Source: UBA1783 sp033808805
Lineage (GTDB): Bacteria; Bacillota_I; Bacilli_A; Erysipelotrichales; Erysipelotrichaceae
Direction of reading: 5' to 3'
Assembly (NCBI GenBank): GCA_033808805.1
Contig: JAPXMY010000003.1
Span: 62,001-126,000 of the forward strand
Length of the DNA: 64,000 nt
The translations under genes were made by a program, and so were the position numbers. Of the stretch, positions 43,723-51,713 are shown piece after piece; positions within the stretch are counted from its first letter, which is position 1; every line of letters begins with the position of its first letter. The notes under the pieces were generated by a model, which saw only the letters and a program-made list of their open reading frames with translations, was not told the DNA's origin and did not search any database.

Positions 43723-44472
43723 ATGAGCAATATTAAAAAAGTCTTAGGCTGTCTAAGAAAAGCTGACAATGATTATAATCTGATCAATGAAAACGATAAA
43801 ATTTGTGTTGGTATATCAGGTGGAAAAGATTCATCAGTTCTTTTATATTGTCTTTATCTATATCAGAGATTCTCACAGAAGAATTATCAGCTGTTTCCTA
43901 TCTATTGTGATATGGGTTTTGGTGATAATAATATTGATGACTTAATTGAGTATTTCAGAAAGTTTGATTTAGAAATAATCAAATATCCAACACAGATAAA
44001 GGAAATACTGCAACTACATCTAACTAAAGAGGGCAAATATGAATGTTCATTATGTTCAAAACTTAGAAAGGGTGCCATTATAGAAGCAGCAAAAGAATAT
44101 AGCTGTAATAAAGTAGCCTTTGGTCATCATTCAGATGATGCCGTTGAAACTTTATTTATGAATATGATACATGGTGGAAGAATAGCTACATTTTTACCAG
44201 ACATCTACTTATCAAGAATGGATATAAATCTAATAAGACCTTTAGTCTATGCCTTTGAGAGTGATATTTCTAAGGCCATTAATGATCTAAAAATTCCTAT
44301 TGTTAATTCTGGATGCATTAATGATGGAAATACTGAACGTGATAATATTAAGAACTTACTGGAGGATATTTACAAAACTTATAAATGTCGTGAAACTTTC
44401 CAACTTATGCTGAGAAATTATAAAAAGGTCCAGATTTTTGAGCCAAAAGAAAAAGAGTCTATTGATGATTGA
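43723..44472 (+). CDS. TtcA-like tRNA sulfurtransferase (PP-loop ATPase)
   Basis: A 249-aa PP-loop enzyme of the TtcA/TtuA group, expected to thiolate a tRNA base (s2C32 in E. coli). The ATP loop is GISGGKDSSVL (30-40). Putative Fe-S ligands are Cys108 and Cys111 (ECSLCSKLRKG) and Cys198 (VNSGCINDG), and FGHHSDDAVETLFMNMIHGG is typical. The second PCNLCG-type motif of E. coli TtcA is reduced to the single Cys198. ATG 43723 follows GGTGA. It is a lone plus-strand gene within minus-strand operons. Confidence 0.82.
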   Translation: MSNIKKVLGCLRKADNDYNLINENDKICVGISGGKDSSVLLYCLYLYQRFSQKNYQLFPIYCDMGFGDNNIDDLIEYFRKFDLEIIKYPTQIKEILQLHLTKEGKYECSLCSKLRKGAIIEAAKEYSCNKVAFGHHSDDAVETLFMNMIHGGRIATFLPDIYLSRMDINLIRPLVYAFESDISKAINDLKIPIVNSGCINDGNTERDNIKNLLEDIYKTYKCRETFQLMLRNYKKVQIFEPKEKESIDD

Positions 44473-44500
44473 TAATCATATTAAGATAGACTCTTTTTTT
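44451..44500. terminator. Bidirectional terminator
   Basis: A 12-bp stem (AAAAGAGTCTAT, 44451-44462, with ATAGACTCTTTT, 44486-44497), a loop with a smaller stem, and A and T runs outside. It lies between convergent ttcA-like and lipoprotein genes and overlaps the end of ttcA. Confidence 0.8.
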
Positions 44501-44502
44501 AT

Positions 44503-45777
44503 TTACTCTGCTACTTTTATAAATACATCGCCAGATTTAGAAGATAATATATCTGCATCAAGCCTTAGTTCATTGATAGATTTGATAGTTACCGCAAATC
44601 CATCAGGTTCAGCACCATTAGTCCAGACAGCTATAAAGGCTTTATTTCTATTTTGCCACTTCATTGAAGTTCCAGAAATACGATGGTATTCATTGAGTAT
44701 AGAATTTTTGATTGTACTGCCATCCATGTAGAATTCATGTAATTCAAAACTCCAGTTTTCATGTAAAATTATATAACTTCCGTTAGCTTTATTGACATAA
44801 ACTCCTTCAAAGTTCGAATTAACATAGCTTTCTTTCATTTCATTGTAATAAACACTATAAACACTGCCATCCCAATATAATTCAAAATACTGAACATAGA
44901 CGTCTTTAACATATTTATATCTGTCTTCATAGGTTACATTATAATTGTATCTAGAATATCCACCCGTTCCCAGATATTCAACTTTTGTTACAACCATTCC
45001 TGGTTTAATATCTTCAATAAAGTAGGCAACTTCCTGGTCAGAATCACTCCATTTCTGTTTAGCTGGAGCTTTATATCCATAATCAGCTGCTTTTTTGTTT
45101 GGATCATAGTTCTTACTTAAAGTAGTAGCCCCTGAATCTCCAGAAGAATCACCAGAAGAGCCAGTATCTGATGAACCTGTGCCAGAATCACCAGAAGAAG
45201 ATCCTCCACTTGATATGGTATTGACTACCACCTTCTGCAGTTCAAGTTTGCCATCTTTTACAGCTGCTTCACCATCATATTCAGCAATATACTTTCCATC
45301 ACCAGAAACATATTTTACTAAAAACTTTATTGTATTTTCTTCTACTTCTTTGGAGATCAGCGAATAGGTACCGCCCATACCAGAAGTGACATTCTTGTCA
45401 ACTCCTTCCAGAAGGTCTTTAAATACGCTTGGACCAAGATCCTTCAGAGTGTGATTGAATTCAATTATTTCAAATTTCTCAATTACCCAGCCATTTTTGG
45501 TAGCAACAGATTTTACCTGATATTTTGCTTCATAGTCATATAGAGCTGAACTGCCAACATAGCTTACAACAAGCTCATCAGTCTTCTTATCACAGGTTCT
45601 TGAAACTATTGTGTATGTACCGGTATAATCGTTATTATCCAAAATAAAATCCTGCCCTTTAAGATACTGCTCGATAGCATTTTCAGCAATAGGTTCCAGT
45701 GTTATTTCCTTATTACATCCAAATAATGATATCAACAATAAAGAAACAACAAAAATTAATTTAAGAATTTTTTTCAT
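44503..45777 (-). CDS. Lipoprotein, tandem paralogue A
   Basis: A 424-aa exported lipoprotein with lipobox Cys21 (LISLFGC). Two similar N-terminal modules (about 25-105 and 115-185), each with a GTY-I/L-S start and an alternating strand pattern, lead to a Ser/Gly/Asp linker (about 190-222), a middle segment of about 100 residues, and a conserved C-terminal domain from FEGVYVNKANGSYIILHENW onward, probably beta-rich and lipocalin-like. The start is ATG 45777 behind GGAGGG. It is 40 bases downstream of its paralogue and probably co-transcribed. Function unknown. Confidence 0.75.
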   Translation of the reverse strand: MKKILKLIFVVSLLLISLFGCNKEITLEPIAENAIEQYLKGQDFILDNNDYTGTYTIVSRTCDKKTDELVVSYVGSSALYDYEAKYQVKSVATKNGWVIEKFEIIEFNHTLKDLGPSVFKDLLEGVDKNVTSGMGGTYSLISKEVEENTIKFLVKYVSGDGKYIAEYDGEAAVKDGKLELQKVVVNTISSGGSSSGDSGTGSSDTGSSGDSSGDSGATTLSKNYDPNKKAADYGYKAPAKQKWSDSDQEVAYFIEDIKPGMVVTKVEYLGTGGYSRYNYNVTYEDRYKYVKDVYVQYFELYWDGSVYSVYYNEMKESYVNSNFEGVYVNKANGSYIILHENWSFELHEFYMDGSTIKNSILNEYHRISGTSMKWQNRNKAFIAVWTNGAEPDGFAVTIKSINELRLDADILSSKSGDVFIKVAE

Positions 45778-45817
45778 CACAATTCCCTCCTTCATAATTA
45801 ATTAATAACAATATTTT

Positions 45818-47071
45818 TTATGGTACTTTCACAAATAAATCACCAGACTTAGAAGATAATATATCTGCATCAAGCTTTAATTCATTGATAGATTTGATAG
45901 TGATCGCAAATCCATCAGGTTCAGCACCATTGGTCCAGACTGATTTAAAGGCCTTATCTCTATTTTGCCATTTCATTGAAGTCCCAGAAATACGATAGTA
46001 TTCATTAAGCACAGCCTTTTTGATTGTACTGCCTTCCATATAGAATTCATGTAATTCAAATTTCCAGTTTTTATGCATAATAATATAACTTCCATTGGCT
46101 TTATTGACATAAACGCCTTCAAAGTTTGCTATAACATCAGTACTGATTGGATTTGAAACTGTAGTTGCCAGTCCTTCTGGTAAATCAAACAGCCAGTAAT
46201 TCCAGACATAAACATCTGTTACATACTTGTAAACATCTTCAAAAGTTACATCAGTGTTAACAATTGTTCCACTCCATGAATGTATAATTACTTTTGTTAC
46301 TATAACTCCTGGTCTTTCTTTTTCAATATAATTTTTAATTAAATATTCATCACTGCTGAAATGCGGTTGAGATGGAGTTTTATACCCATAATCGGCTGCT
46401 TTCTTGTTTGGATCATAGTTATTACTTAAAGTAGTAGCTGATGAATCTCCTCCAGAATCACCGCCCGATGAACCTTCGCCAGAATCTCCAGAAGAGCCTC
46501 CACTTGATATGGTATTGACTACCACCTTCTGCAGTTCAAGTTTACCATCTTTAACAGCTGCCTCTCCATCATATTCAGCAATATACTTTCCATCACCAGA
46601 AACGTATTTTACTACAAAACTGACTATGCCATCTTTTACTTCCTTGGAGATCAGCGAATAGGTACCGCCCATACCAGAAGTGACATTCTTGTCAACTCCT
46701 TCCAGAAGGTCTTTAAATACGCTTGGGCCAAGATCCTTCATAGTATGATTACTGTCAACTATTTCAAATTTTTCTATTACCCAGCCATTTTTGGTAGCGA
46801 CTGATTTTACCTGATATTTAGCTTCATAGTCAAATAGAGCTGAACTGCCAACATAGGTCACAACAAGCTCATCAGTCTTCTTATCACAGGTTCTTGAAAC
46901 TATTGTGTATGTACCAGTAAAATCATTGTTATCCAATATAGGGTCCTGCCCTTTCAGATACTGCTCAATAGCATTTTCAGCGATAGGATCAAGTGTTATT
47001 TCTTTATTGCATCCAAATAAGGATATAAACACTAAAGAAATAACAAAAATTAATTTAAGAATTTTTTTCAT
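45818..47071 (-). CDS. Lipoprotein, tandem paralogue B
   Basis: A 417-aa paralogue of the adjacent lipoprotein with the same layout: lipobox Cys21, twin N-terminal modules, Ser/Gly linker and C-terminal domain. The N- and C-terminal parts are nearly identical between the two, while the segment after the linker (from about SQPHFSSDEYLIKN to PISTDVIANFEG) is unrelated in detail. ATG 47071 has AGGAG ahead; the frame is open upstream, but without a ribosome site or signal peptide. A promoter and palindrome lie upstream. Function unknown. Confidence 0.75.
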   Translation of the reverse strand: MKKILKLIFVISLVFISLFGCNKEITLDPIAENAIEQYLKGQDPILDNNDFTGTYTIVSRTCDKKTDELVVTYVGSSALFDYEAKYQVKSVATKNGWVIEKFEIVDSNHTMKDLGPSVFKDLLEGVDKNVTSGMGGTYSLISKEVKDGIVSFVVKYVSGDGKYIAEYDGEAAVKDGKLELQKVVVNTISSGGSSGDSGEGSSGGDSGGDSSATTLSNNYDPNKKAADYGYKTPSQPHFSSDEYLIKNYIEKERPGVIVTKVIIHSWSGTIVNTDVTFEDVYKYVTDVYVWNYWLFDLPEGLATTVSNPISTDVIANFEGVYVNKANGSYIIMHKNWKFELHEFYMEGSTIKKAVLNEYYRISGTSMKWQNRDKAFKSVWTNGAEPDGFAITIKSINELKLDADILSSKSGDLFVKVP

Positions 47072-47111
47072 AATTTTTAATCTCCTAATAATAAGCATTA
47101 TTTTTATGTAG

Positions 47112-47162
47112 CTTATAAATAACATTAATTGTCTACTCAAAATTATTGTAAAACAATTTTGA
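47112..47162 (-). promoter_or_regulatory. Promoter with overlapping palindrome before the lipoproteins
   Basis: Minus strand: -35 TTGAGT (plus 47135-47140), a 17-base spacer, and -10 TATAAG (plus 47112-47117). An inverted repeat TCAAAATT/AATTTTGA (47137-47144 and 47155-47162) overlaps the -35, so it could be an operator. The rest of the gap to 47319 is very AT-rich and shows no gene. Confidence 0.5.
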
Positions 47163-47309
47163 ATAGGTTTATATTTTAGATTTGGTTAAAATCCAAACAT
47201 ATAATTCTTTTATATTTTTTTACAACATTAAATTATTATATCTGATTTATAATTTGTTATTTTTTTAACTAGATCTTTATATATAAAATATATCATTTAT
47301 AAAAAAAGA

Positions 47310-47339
47310 AGTAAATAAAAACAGTTCTTTCGAACTGTT
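47310..47339 (-). terminator. Terminator after psuG
   Basis: On the minus strand, an 8-bp stem (47332-47339 with 47320-47327) with a GAAA tetraloop, followed by TTTTATTTAC. It overlaps the psuG stop codon. Confidence 0.75.
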
Positions 47340-48261
47340 ATTTCTTTAATTTGGCATATTCTACTGCAATTTCACTGGCTACTCTAGCATTGTTATAAGC
47401 TAACTGCAAGTTAGATGCAAATGACTCGCCTTTAGTCATATCTTTGATATTGGCTAATAAGAAAGGTGTAGTTTCTTTTCCTTTAATACCTTGCTCATCG
47501 GCTAATTTCAATGCATTATTGATAACTTTTTCCATTTCATCAAAATCTAAGGAATATTCTTCTGGAATCGGATTGGCAATCAATACTCCACCATTCAATT
47601 TCAAATCCCATTTAGTTTTCAAAATATTAGCTGCTGTTTTAGCATCTGGTAAGTTATAATCAACACCAAAACCAGATTTTCTTGTATAGAAAGCTGGAAA
47701 ATCATCAGTTTTATAGCCTAAAACAGGAACACCCATTGTTTCTAAATATTCTAAAGTTAAACCTATATCTAAAATAGATTTACATCCAGCACCTACTACT
47801 GCTACATTGGTATGGGCTAATTCCTGTAAATCAGCTGAAATATCCATAGTTTGCTGTGCTCCTCTATGAACTCCTCCAATACCGCCTGTAGCAAATATAG
47901 CAATACCAGCCATTTCAGCAATCATCATAGTAGTTGCAACTGTAGTAGCTCCATTTTGTCTTGTAGCTATATATGTAGCCACATCTCTTCTAGAAACTTT
48001 GCCAATATTTTCAGCTTTACACATCAGCATCAGTTCATCAGAATTTAAACCTACTTTTAATTTACCATCAATAATAGCTGTAGTTGCTGGAATTGCTCCT
48101 GCTTCTCTGACAATTTTTTCAACATTATTAGCAAATTCAACATTTTCAGGGTAAGGCATGCCATGTGATAGAATCGTAGATTCCAGCGCAACCACTGGTT
48201 TGCCATTTTTAATTGCTGAAGCTATTTCATCAGTAATACTCAAATACTTTTTAAATTTCAT
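47338..48261 (-). CDS. psuG: Pseudouridine-5'-phosphate glycosidase
   Basis: Splits pseudouridine 5'-phosphate into uracil and ribose 5-phosphate, completing catabolism of pseudouridine from RNA turnover. 307 aa, family length. Motifs are VVALESTILSHGMPYPEN, the catalytic Lys and Asp regions in GKVSRRDVA and GAGCKSILDIG, and ATGGIGGVHRGAQ. It overlaps psuK by 4 bases. Confidence 0.95.
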   Translation of the reverse strand: MKFKKYLSITDEIASAIKNGKPVVALESTILSHGMPYPENVEFANNVEKIVREAGAIPATTAIIDGKLKVGLNSDELMLMCKAENIGKVSRRDVATYIATRQNGATTVATTMMIAEMAGIAIFATGGIGGVHRGAQQTMDISADLQELAHTNVAVVGAGCKSILDIGLTLEYLETMGVPVLGYKTDDFPAFYTRKSGFGVDYNLPDAKTAANILKTKWDLKLNGGVLIANPIPEEYSLDFDEMEKVINNALKLADEQGIKGKETTPFLLANIKDMTKGESFASNLQLAYNNARVASEIAVEYAKLKK

Positions 48262-49193
48262 TTTAAACCTCTTTCTTTCATAATAATCTCTTCAATCTTC
48301 TCTAAACTCATTTCAGGGTTGATTGTTTCTGTTGTACTTATGGCTATAACTCCTGCGGCTAATGCATAATCTAAAGTCTTTTCAATATCAAATTTATTGA
48401 CAAAACTATAAATCACGCCAGCCATAAAGGAATCACCTGCTCCTGAAGCATTAACCATTTCAACTTCTTTAAAAGCCTTTATATAGCTATTGCCTAAATA
48501 ATCATAATATAAACATCCACCTTTTCCAAGAGATACGAATACTCTTTTAACACCTTTTTCAATAAGAATCTTACATGCTTCAATTTTATTGTGATATCCT
48601 TCGGTTGAATGTTCTGACAAGACAGCTAATTCTATTTCATTTGGTTTGATGGTGTGAATATAAGGCAGATACTTCTTTATTCTTTCAGCATATGCACTGC
48701 TGACCGGATCACAAAAGATATCAGTAGTAAAATTTTGACAGATAAACTGCAAAACCTCTTCTGAAAGGCAAGGGTCAATAGCAATAACTTCAGCATTTCT
48801 AATAACATGATCGATTTTTTTAAGGTAGTCAACAGTGATGTTGCTGACAATGTGCATATCACTTAATGATACATACATATCACCTTTTTCATCCAACATG
48901 CATAAATATGAAGATGAATTTTCATTTTTTACTGTCATGGCATAAGAAAAATCTATTCCGGCATTAATGGAGTATTCTTTGATAAAACTGCCATTATTAT
49001 CATCACCAATAGCAGTAATAATCTTGGTAGGATAACCAATTCTGGCTAAATTTTCTAAGACATTTCTAGTAACTCCACCAACAGAAATAGACATATAACC
49101 AGGATTAGAGTCATGCAAAATCAAAGGTTTTTTACTTCGACCATTGATATCTACATTTGCTGCTCCAATACCTAAAACATATTTATTTTCCAT
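48258..49193 (-). CDS. psuK: Pseudouridine kinase (PfkB family)
   Basis: Ribokinase-family kinase, 311 aa, predicted to phosphorylate pseudouridine for PsuG. An N-terminal Gly-rich motif is followed by the C-terminal signature NASGAGDSFMAGVIYSF with the catalytic Asp. Substrate is inferred from tight coupling to psuG (4-base overlap). No separate transporter gene is nearby. GGAG lies 8 bases before the ATG. Confidence 0.9.
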   Translation of the reverse strand: MENKYVLGIGAANVDINGRSKKPLILHDSNPGYMSISVGGVTRNVLENLARIGYPTKIITAIGDDNNGSFIKEYSINAGIDFSYAMTVKNENSSSYLCMLDEKGDMYVSLSDMHIVSNITVDYLKKIDHVIRNAEVIAIDPCLSEEVLQFICQNFTTDIFCDPVSSAYAERIKKYLPYIHTIKPNEIELAVLSEHSTEGYHNKIEACKILIEKGVKRVFVSLGKGGCLYYDYLGNSYIKAFKEVEMVNASGAGDSFMAGVIYSFVNKFDIEKTLDYALAAGVIAISTTETINPEMSLEKIEEIIMKERGLK

Positions 49194-49233
49194 ACACTAG
49201 CTCCAGAAACATTATAACATATCATAATAAATT

Positions 49234-49263
49234 AAAAGAAGAGAATTTTATTTCTCCTCTTCC
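49234..49263 (-). terminator. Terminator after rbfA
   Basis: On the minus strand, a stem of about 11 bp with one bulged G (GAAGAGGAGAA with TTCTCTTCTTT) is followed by TAATTT. It overlaps the end of rbfA and separates the nusA operon from psuKG. Confidence 0.6.
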
Positions 49264-49598
49264 ATGTTTAATTGATTAATTATCTCATCTATGCGATTAG
49301 CGTTTTGAAGTGAAGTATCTAAGACAAAGACAAGTTCTGGACATTTTTTGATTTTCAATTTTTTAGCCAGTCTACTTCTGATTAAACCTTTGGCTTTATT
49401 TAAAGCAGTTAAGCGATATTCATCCTTTTGATACTTATCTAAGAAAGTTACAAACACTCTGGCAATTGAACTGTCGTTATTCAATATTACATCAGTAACA
49501 GTTACATAACCGACATTTGAATCTTTTACATCATCTCTGATTATCATCGTTAAATGTCTTAAAATTTCAGACTGCAGTCTTTCTTTTTTTAACGACAT
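49248..49598 (-). CDS. rbfA: Ribosome-binding factor A
   Basis: KH-like 30S maturation factor, 116 aa, needed for 16S 5'-end processing and cold growth. It shows ERLQSEILRHLTMIIRDDV, VTVTDVILNNDSSIARVFVT and the C-terminal FVLDTSLQNANRIDEIINQL. It is the last gene of the nusA-infB operon, 5 bases after infB. Confidence 0.93.
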   Translation of the reverse strand: MSLKKERLQSEILRHLTMIIRDDVKDSNVGYVTVTDVILNNDSSIARVFVTFLDKYQKDEYRLTALNKAKGLIRSRLAKKLKIKKCPELVFVLDTSLQNANRIDEIINQLNMEEEK

Positions 49599-49603
49599 AG
49601 TGC

Positions 49604-51430
49604 TTACTCCTTAACTTCCTGATCTTCAAACGCTTCTATAACATCATCAACTTTGATATCATTGTATCTCTCTATTGTCAATCCGCATTCATAACCTGCT
49701 TTAACTTCTCTGACATTATCCTTAAAACGCTGTAGAGATCCTAATTTACCAGTATAGATAACAACACCATTTCTAATCAATCTTACTCCACTGTTATTTT
49801 TAATGATTCCATCATCAACATAGCAACCTGCTATAGTACCAATTCTACTGACTTTAAACAGCTGTCTTACAGTTGCCTGTCCTAGCACTACCTCTTCGTA
49901 AACTGGTGCCAGCATACCCTTCATAATAGATTCCAATTCTTCAAGAGCTTTATAGATTATATTATGAAGGCGAATAGATATACCATTTTCTTCAGCCATT
50001 CTTTTAACTGTGGCGTTTGGTCTGACATTAAATCCATAGATAATGGCATTTGAAGTAGTAGCCAGCATAATATCTGATTCTGTAATTGCTCCAGCAGCAG
50101 CTCTCAATACTCTGATTTTTACTTCATCATTTGAAAGTTTTTCCATTGAACTTTGAACAGCTTCAGCACTTCCAGCCACATCAGCCTTAACTATGATATC
50201 CAGCTGCTGTAAATCACCTTCTTTAATCTTAGAGGAAATATCATCCAAGGTAAGTACTGTTGATCTTCTTTCAAGTTCTATCTTAGCCTGAGCTCTATTA
50301 TCAGCTACAGTTCTTGCACGTTTTTCATCATCAAATACTTTAAAGTGATCTCCAGCTTCAGGAACATCTGATAAACCGATTATTTCTACAGGCGTAGAAG
50401 GTTTAGCTGTTTTAATTTCCTTACCTTTATCATCAGTCATTTTTCTAATACGACAGAAGGCTGAACCGACTACTAAACAGTCACTTGAATTTAGAGTTCC
50501 ATTTTGAACCAATAGGGTAGCTACAGGCCCTCTTCCTCTATCTAGTTTAGCTTCTACGACCGTGCCAGTAGCCAATTTATCTGGATTGGCTTTTAATTCT
50601 AAAACTTCCGACAACAATAGAATCATTTCTAACAATGTTTGAACACCTTCACCAGATTTAGCACTAATTTTAGTAAACATTGTGCTTCCTCCCCATTCTT
50701 CAGGTATCAGACCATAGTCAGCCAGTTCATTGTATACTCTATCCACATTGGCATTATGTTTATCAATTTTATTGATTGCAATAATAATTGGCACATCCGC
50801 AGCTCTAGCATGGTCAATAGCTTCCTTTGTCTGAGGCATTACACCATCATCCGCTGCAACAATAACAACAACTATATCGGTCATCTTAGCGCCTCTTGAG
50901 CGCATGGCTGTAAAAGCTTCATGTCCTGGAGTGTCCAGGAAAGTAACTTTTTGCCCATTGACAGTTGTCTGGTATGCTCCAATATGTTGAGTTATACCCC
51001 CAAATTCACCTGCTGTGACATTAGTTTTTCTAATAAAGTCAAGTAAAGTTGTTTTACCATGGTCAACGTGTCCCATAATAGTTACAATTGGCGCTCTTGG
51101 TAATAAATCTTCAGGATTATCTTCAACAACATCTTCTAAAGAATTAGAATCGACTACTTCTTCTTTAGTAATATTGATGTTATATTCCAGAGCGATAAGT
51201 TCAATTGTATCATCGTCTAAAGACGTATTGACAGTATACATCTTACCAAACATAAATAGGAATTTAATAATTTCAGCTGGTGACTTATTAATTTTTTCTG
51301 CTAGTTCTTTAACAGTGATGCCTTCCAGATAAGTACAATCCTTTATCACATCATTTTTTCTATTGTAATTGCGATTATACTTTTTATTGCTGTTATTTCT
51401 TCTTCTTTTGTTTGGTTTTTTATTTGTCAT
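49604..51430 (-). CDS. infB: Translation initiation factor IF-2
   Basis: GTPase that places initiator tRNA on the 30S subunit and promotes subunit joining. 608 aa, with a short, Asn/Lys/Arg-rich N-terminus, a conserved IF2-N segment (VKELAEKINKSPAEIIKFLF), G1 GHVDHGKTTLLD, G3 DTPGHEA and G4 NKID, and the C-terminal domains. It is shorter than the B. subtilis long form (716). ATG 51430 follows AGGTGG; the upstream in-frame ATG 51448 lacks a site. No ylxQ gene lies between it and ylxR. Confidence 0.95.
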   Translation of the reverse strand: MTNKKPNKRRRNNSNKKYNRNYNRKNDVIKDCTYLEGITVKELAEKINKSPAEIIKFLFMFGKMYTVNTSLDDDTIELIALEYNINITKEEVVDSNSLEDVVEDNPEDLLPRAPIVTIMGHVDHGKTTLLDFIRKTNVTAGEFGGITQHIGAYQTTVNGQKVTFLDTPGHEAFTAMRSRGAKMTDIVVVIVAADDGVMPQTKEAIDHARAADVPIIIAINKIDKHNANVDRVYNELADYGLIPEEWGGSTMFTKISAKSGEGVQTLLEMILLLSEVLELKANPDKLATGTVVEAKLDRGRGPVATLLVQNGTLNSSDCLVVGSAFCRIRKMTDDKGKEIKTAKPSTPVEIIGLSDVPEAGDHFKVFDDEKRARTVADNRAQAKIELERRSTVLTLDDISSKIKEGDLQQLDIIVKADVAGSAEAVQSSMEKLSNDEVKIRVLRAAAGAITESDIMLATTSNAIIYGFNVRPNATVKRMAEENGISIRLHNIIYKALEELESIMKGMLAPVYEEVVLGQATVRQLFKVSRIGTIAGCYVDDGIIKNNSGVRLIRNGVVIYTGKLGSLQRFKDNVREVKAGYECGLTIERYNDIKVDDVIEAFEDQEVKE

Positions 51431-51453
51431 AACTGCACCACCTTTCATTTAAT

Positions 51454-51711
51454 TTATAATAATGAATCTAATTCATCATAAACAGTTTCTTTTACTTCGC
51501 ATTCTAGCTGCTTAGCAAGAAGATTTTTACTTCTTGCTAAGGCAAACACATCTTTATCTTTTTTAAGATAGGCTCCTCGGCCGTTCATTTTTCCAGTCAA
51601 ATCTACAACAACTTCATTTTCAGGTGTTCTAACAACTCTGATTAATTCTTTCTTTGGAAAACGTTCATTAGTAATAATGCATTTTCTCATTGGTATTTTT
51701 CTTTTTTTCAA
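51454..51711 (-). CDS. ylxR: YlxR/RnpM family RNA-binding protein
   Basis: An 85-aa protein of the DUF448 family, described in B. subtilis as an RNase P modulator (RnpM). It shows KIPMRKCIITNERFPKKEL, LIRVVRTPENEVVVD and the GRGAYL motif. TTG 51711 is taken as start: GAGGA is 6 bases upstream and it restores the family N-terminus before IPMRKC. ATG 51690 would cut this off. It begins 3 bases after nusA. Confidence 0.9.
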   Translation of the reverse strand: MKKRKIPMRKCIITNERFPKKELIRVVRTPENEVVVDLTGKMNGRGAYLKKDKDVFALARSKNLLAKQLECEVKETVYDELDSLL

Positions 51712-51713
51712 TC

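Larger units (their letters stand above)
44503..47071 (-). repeat. Tandem gene duplication of a lipoprotein
   Basis: Two direct copies of about 1.26 kb with high similarity at both ends and strong divergence in the middle (about 44820-45060 against about 46130-46370). Confidence 0.85.
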
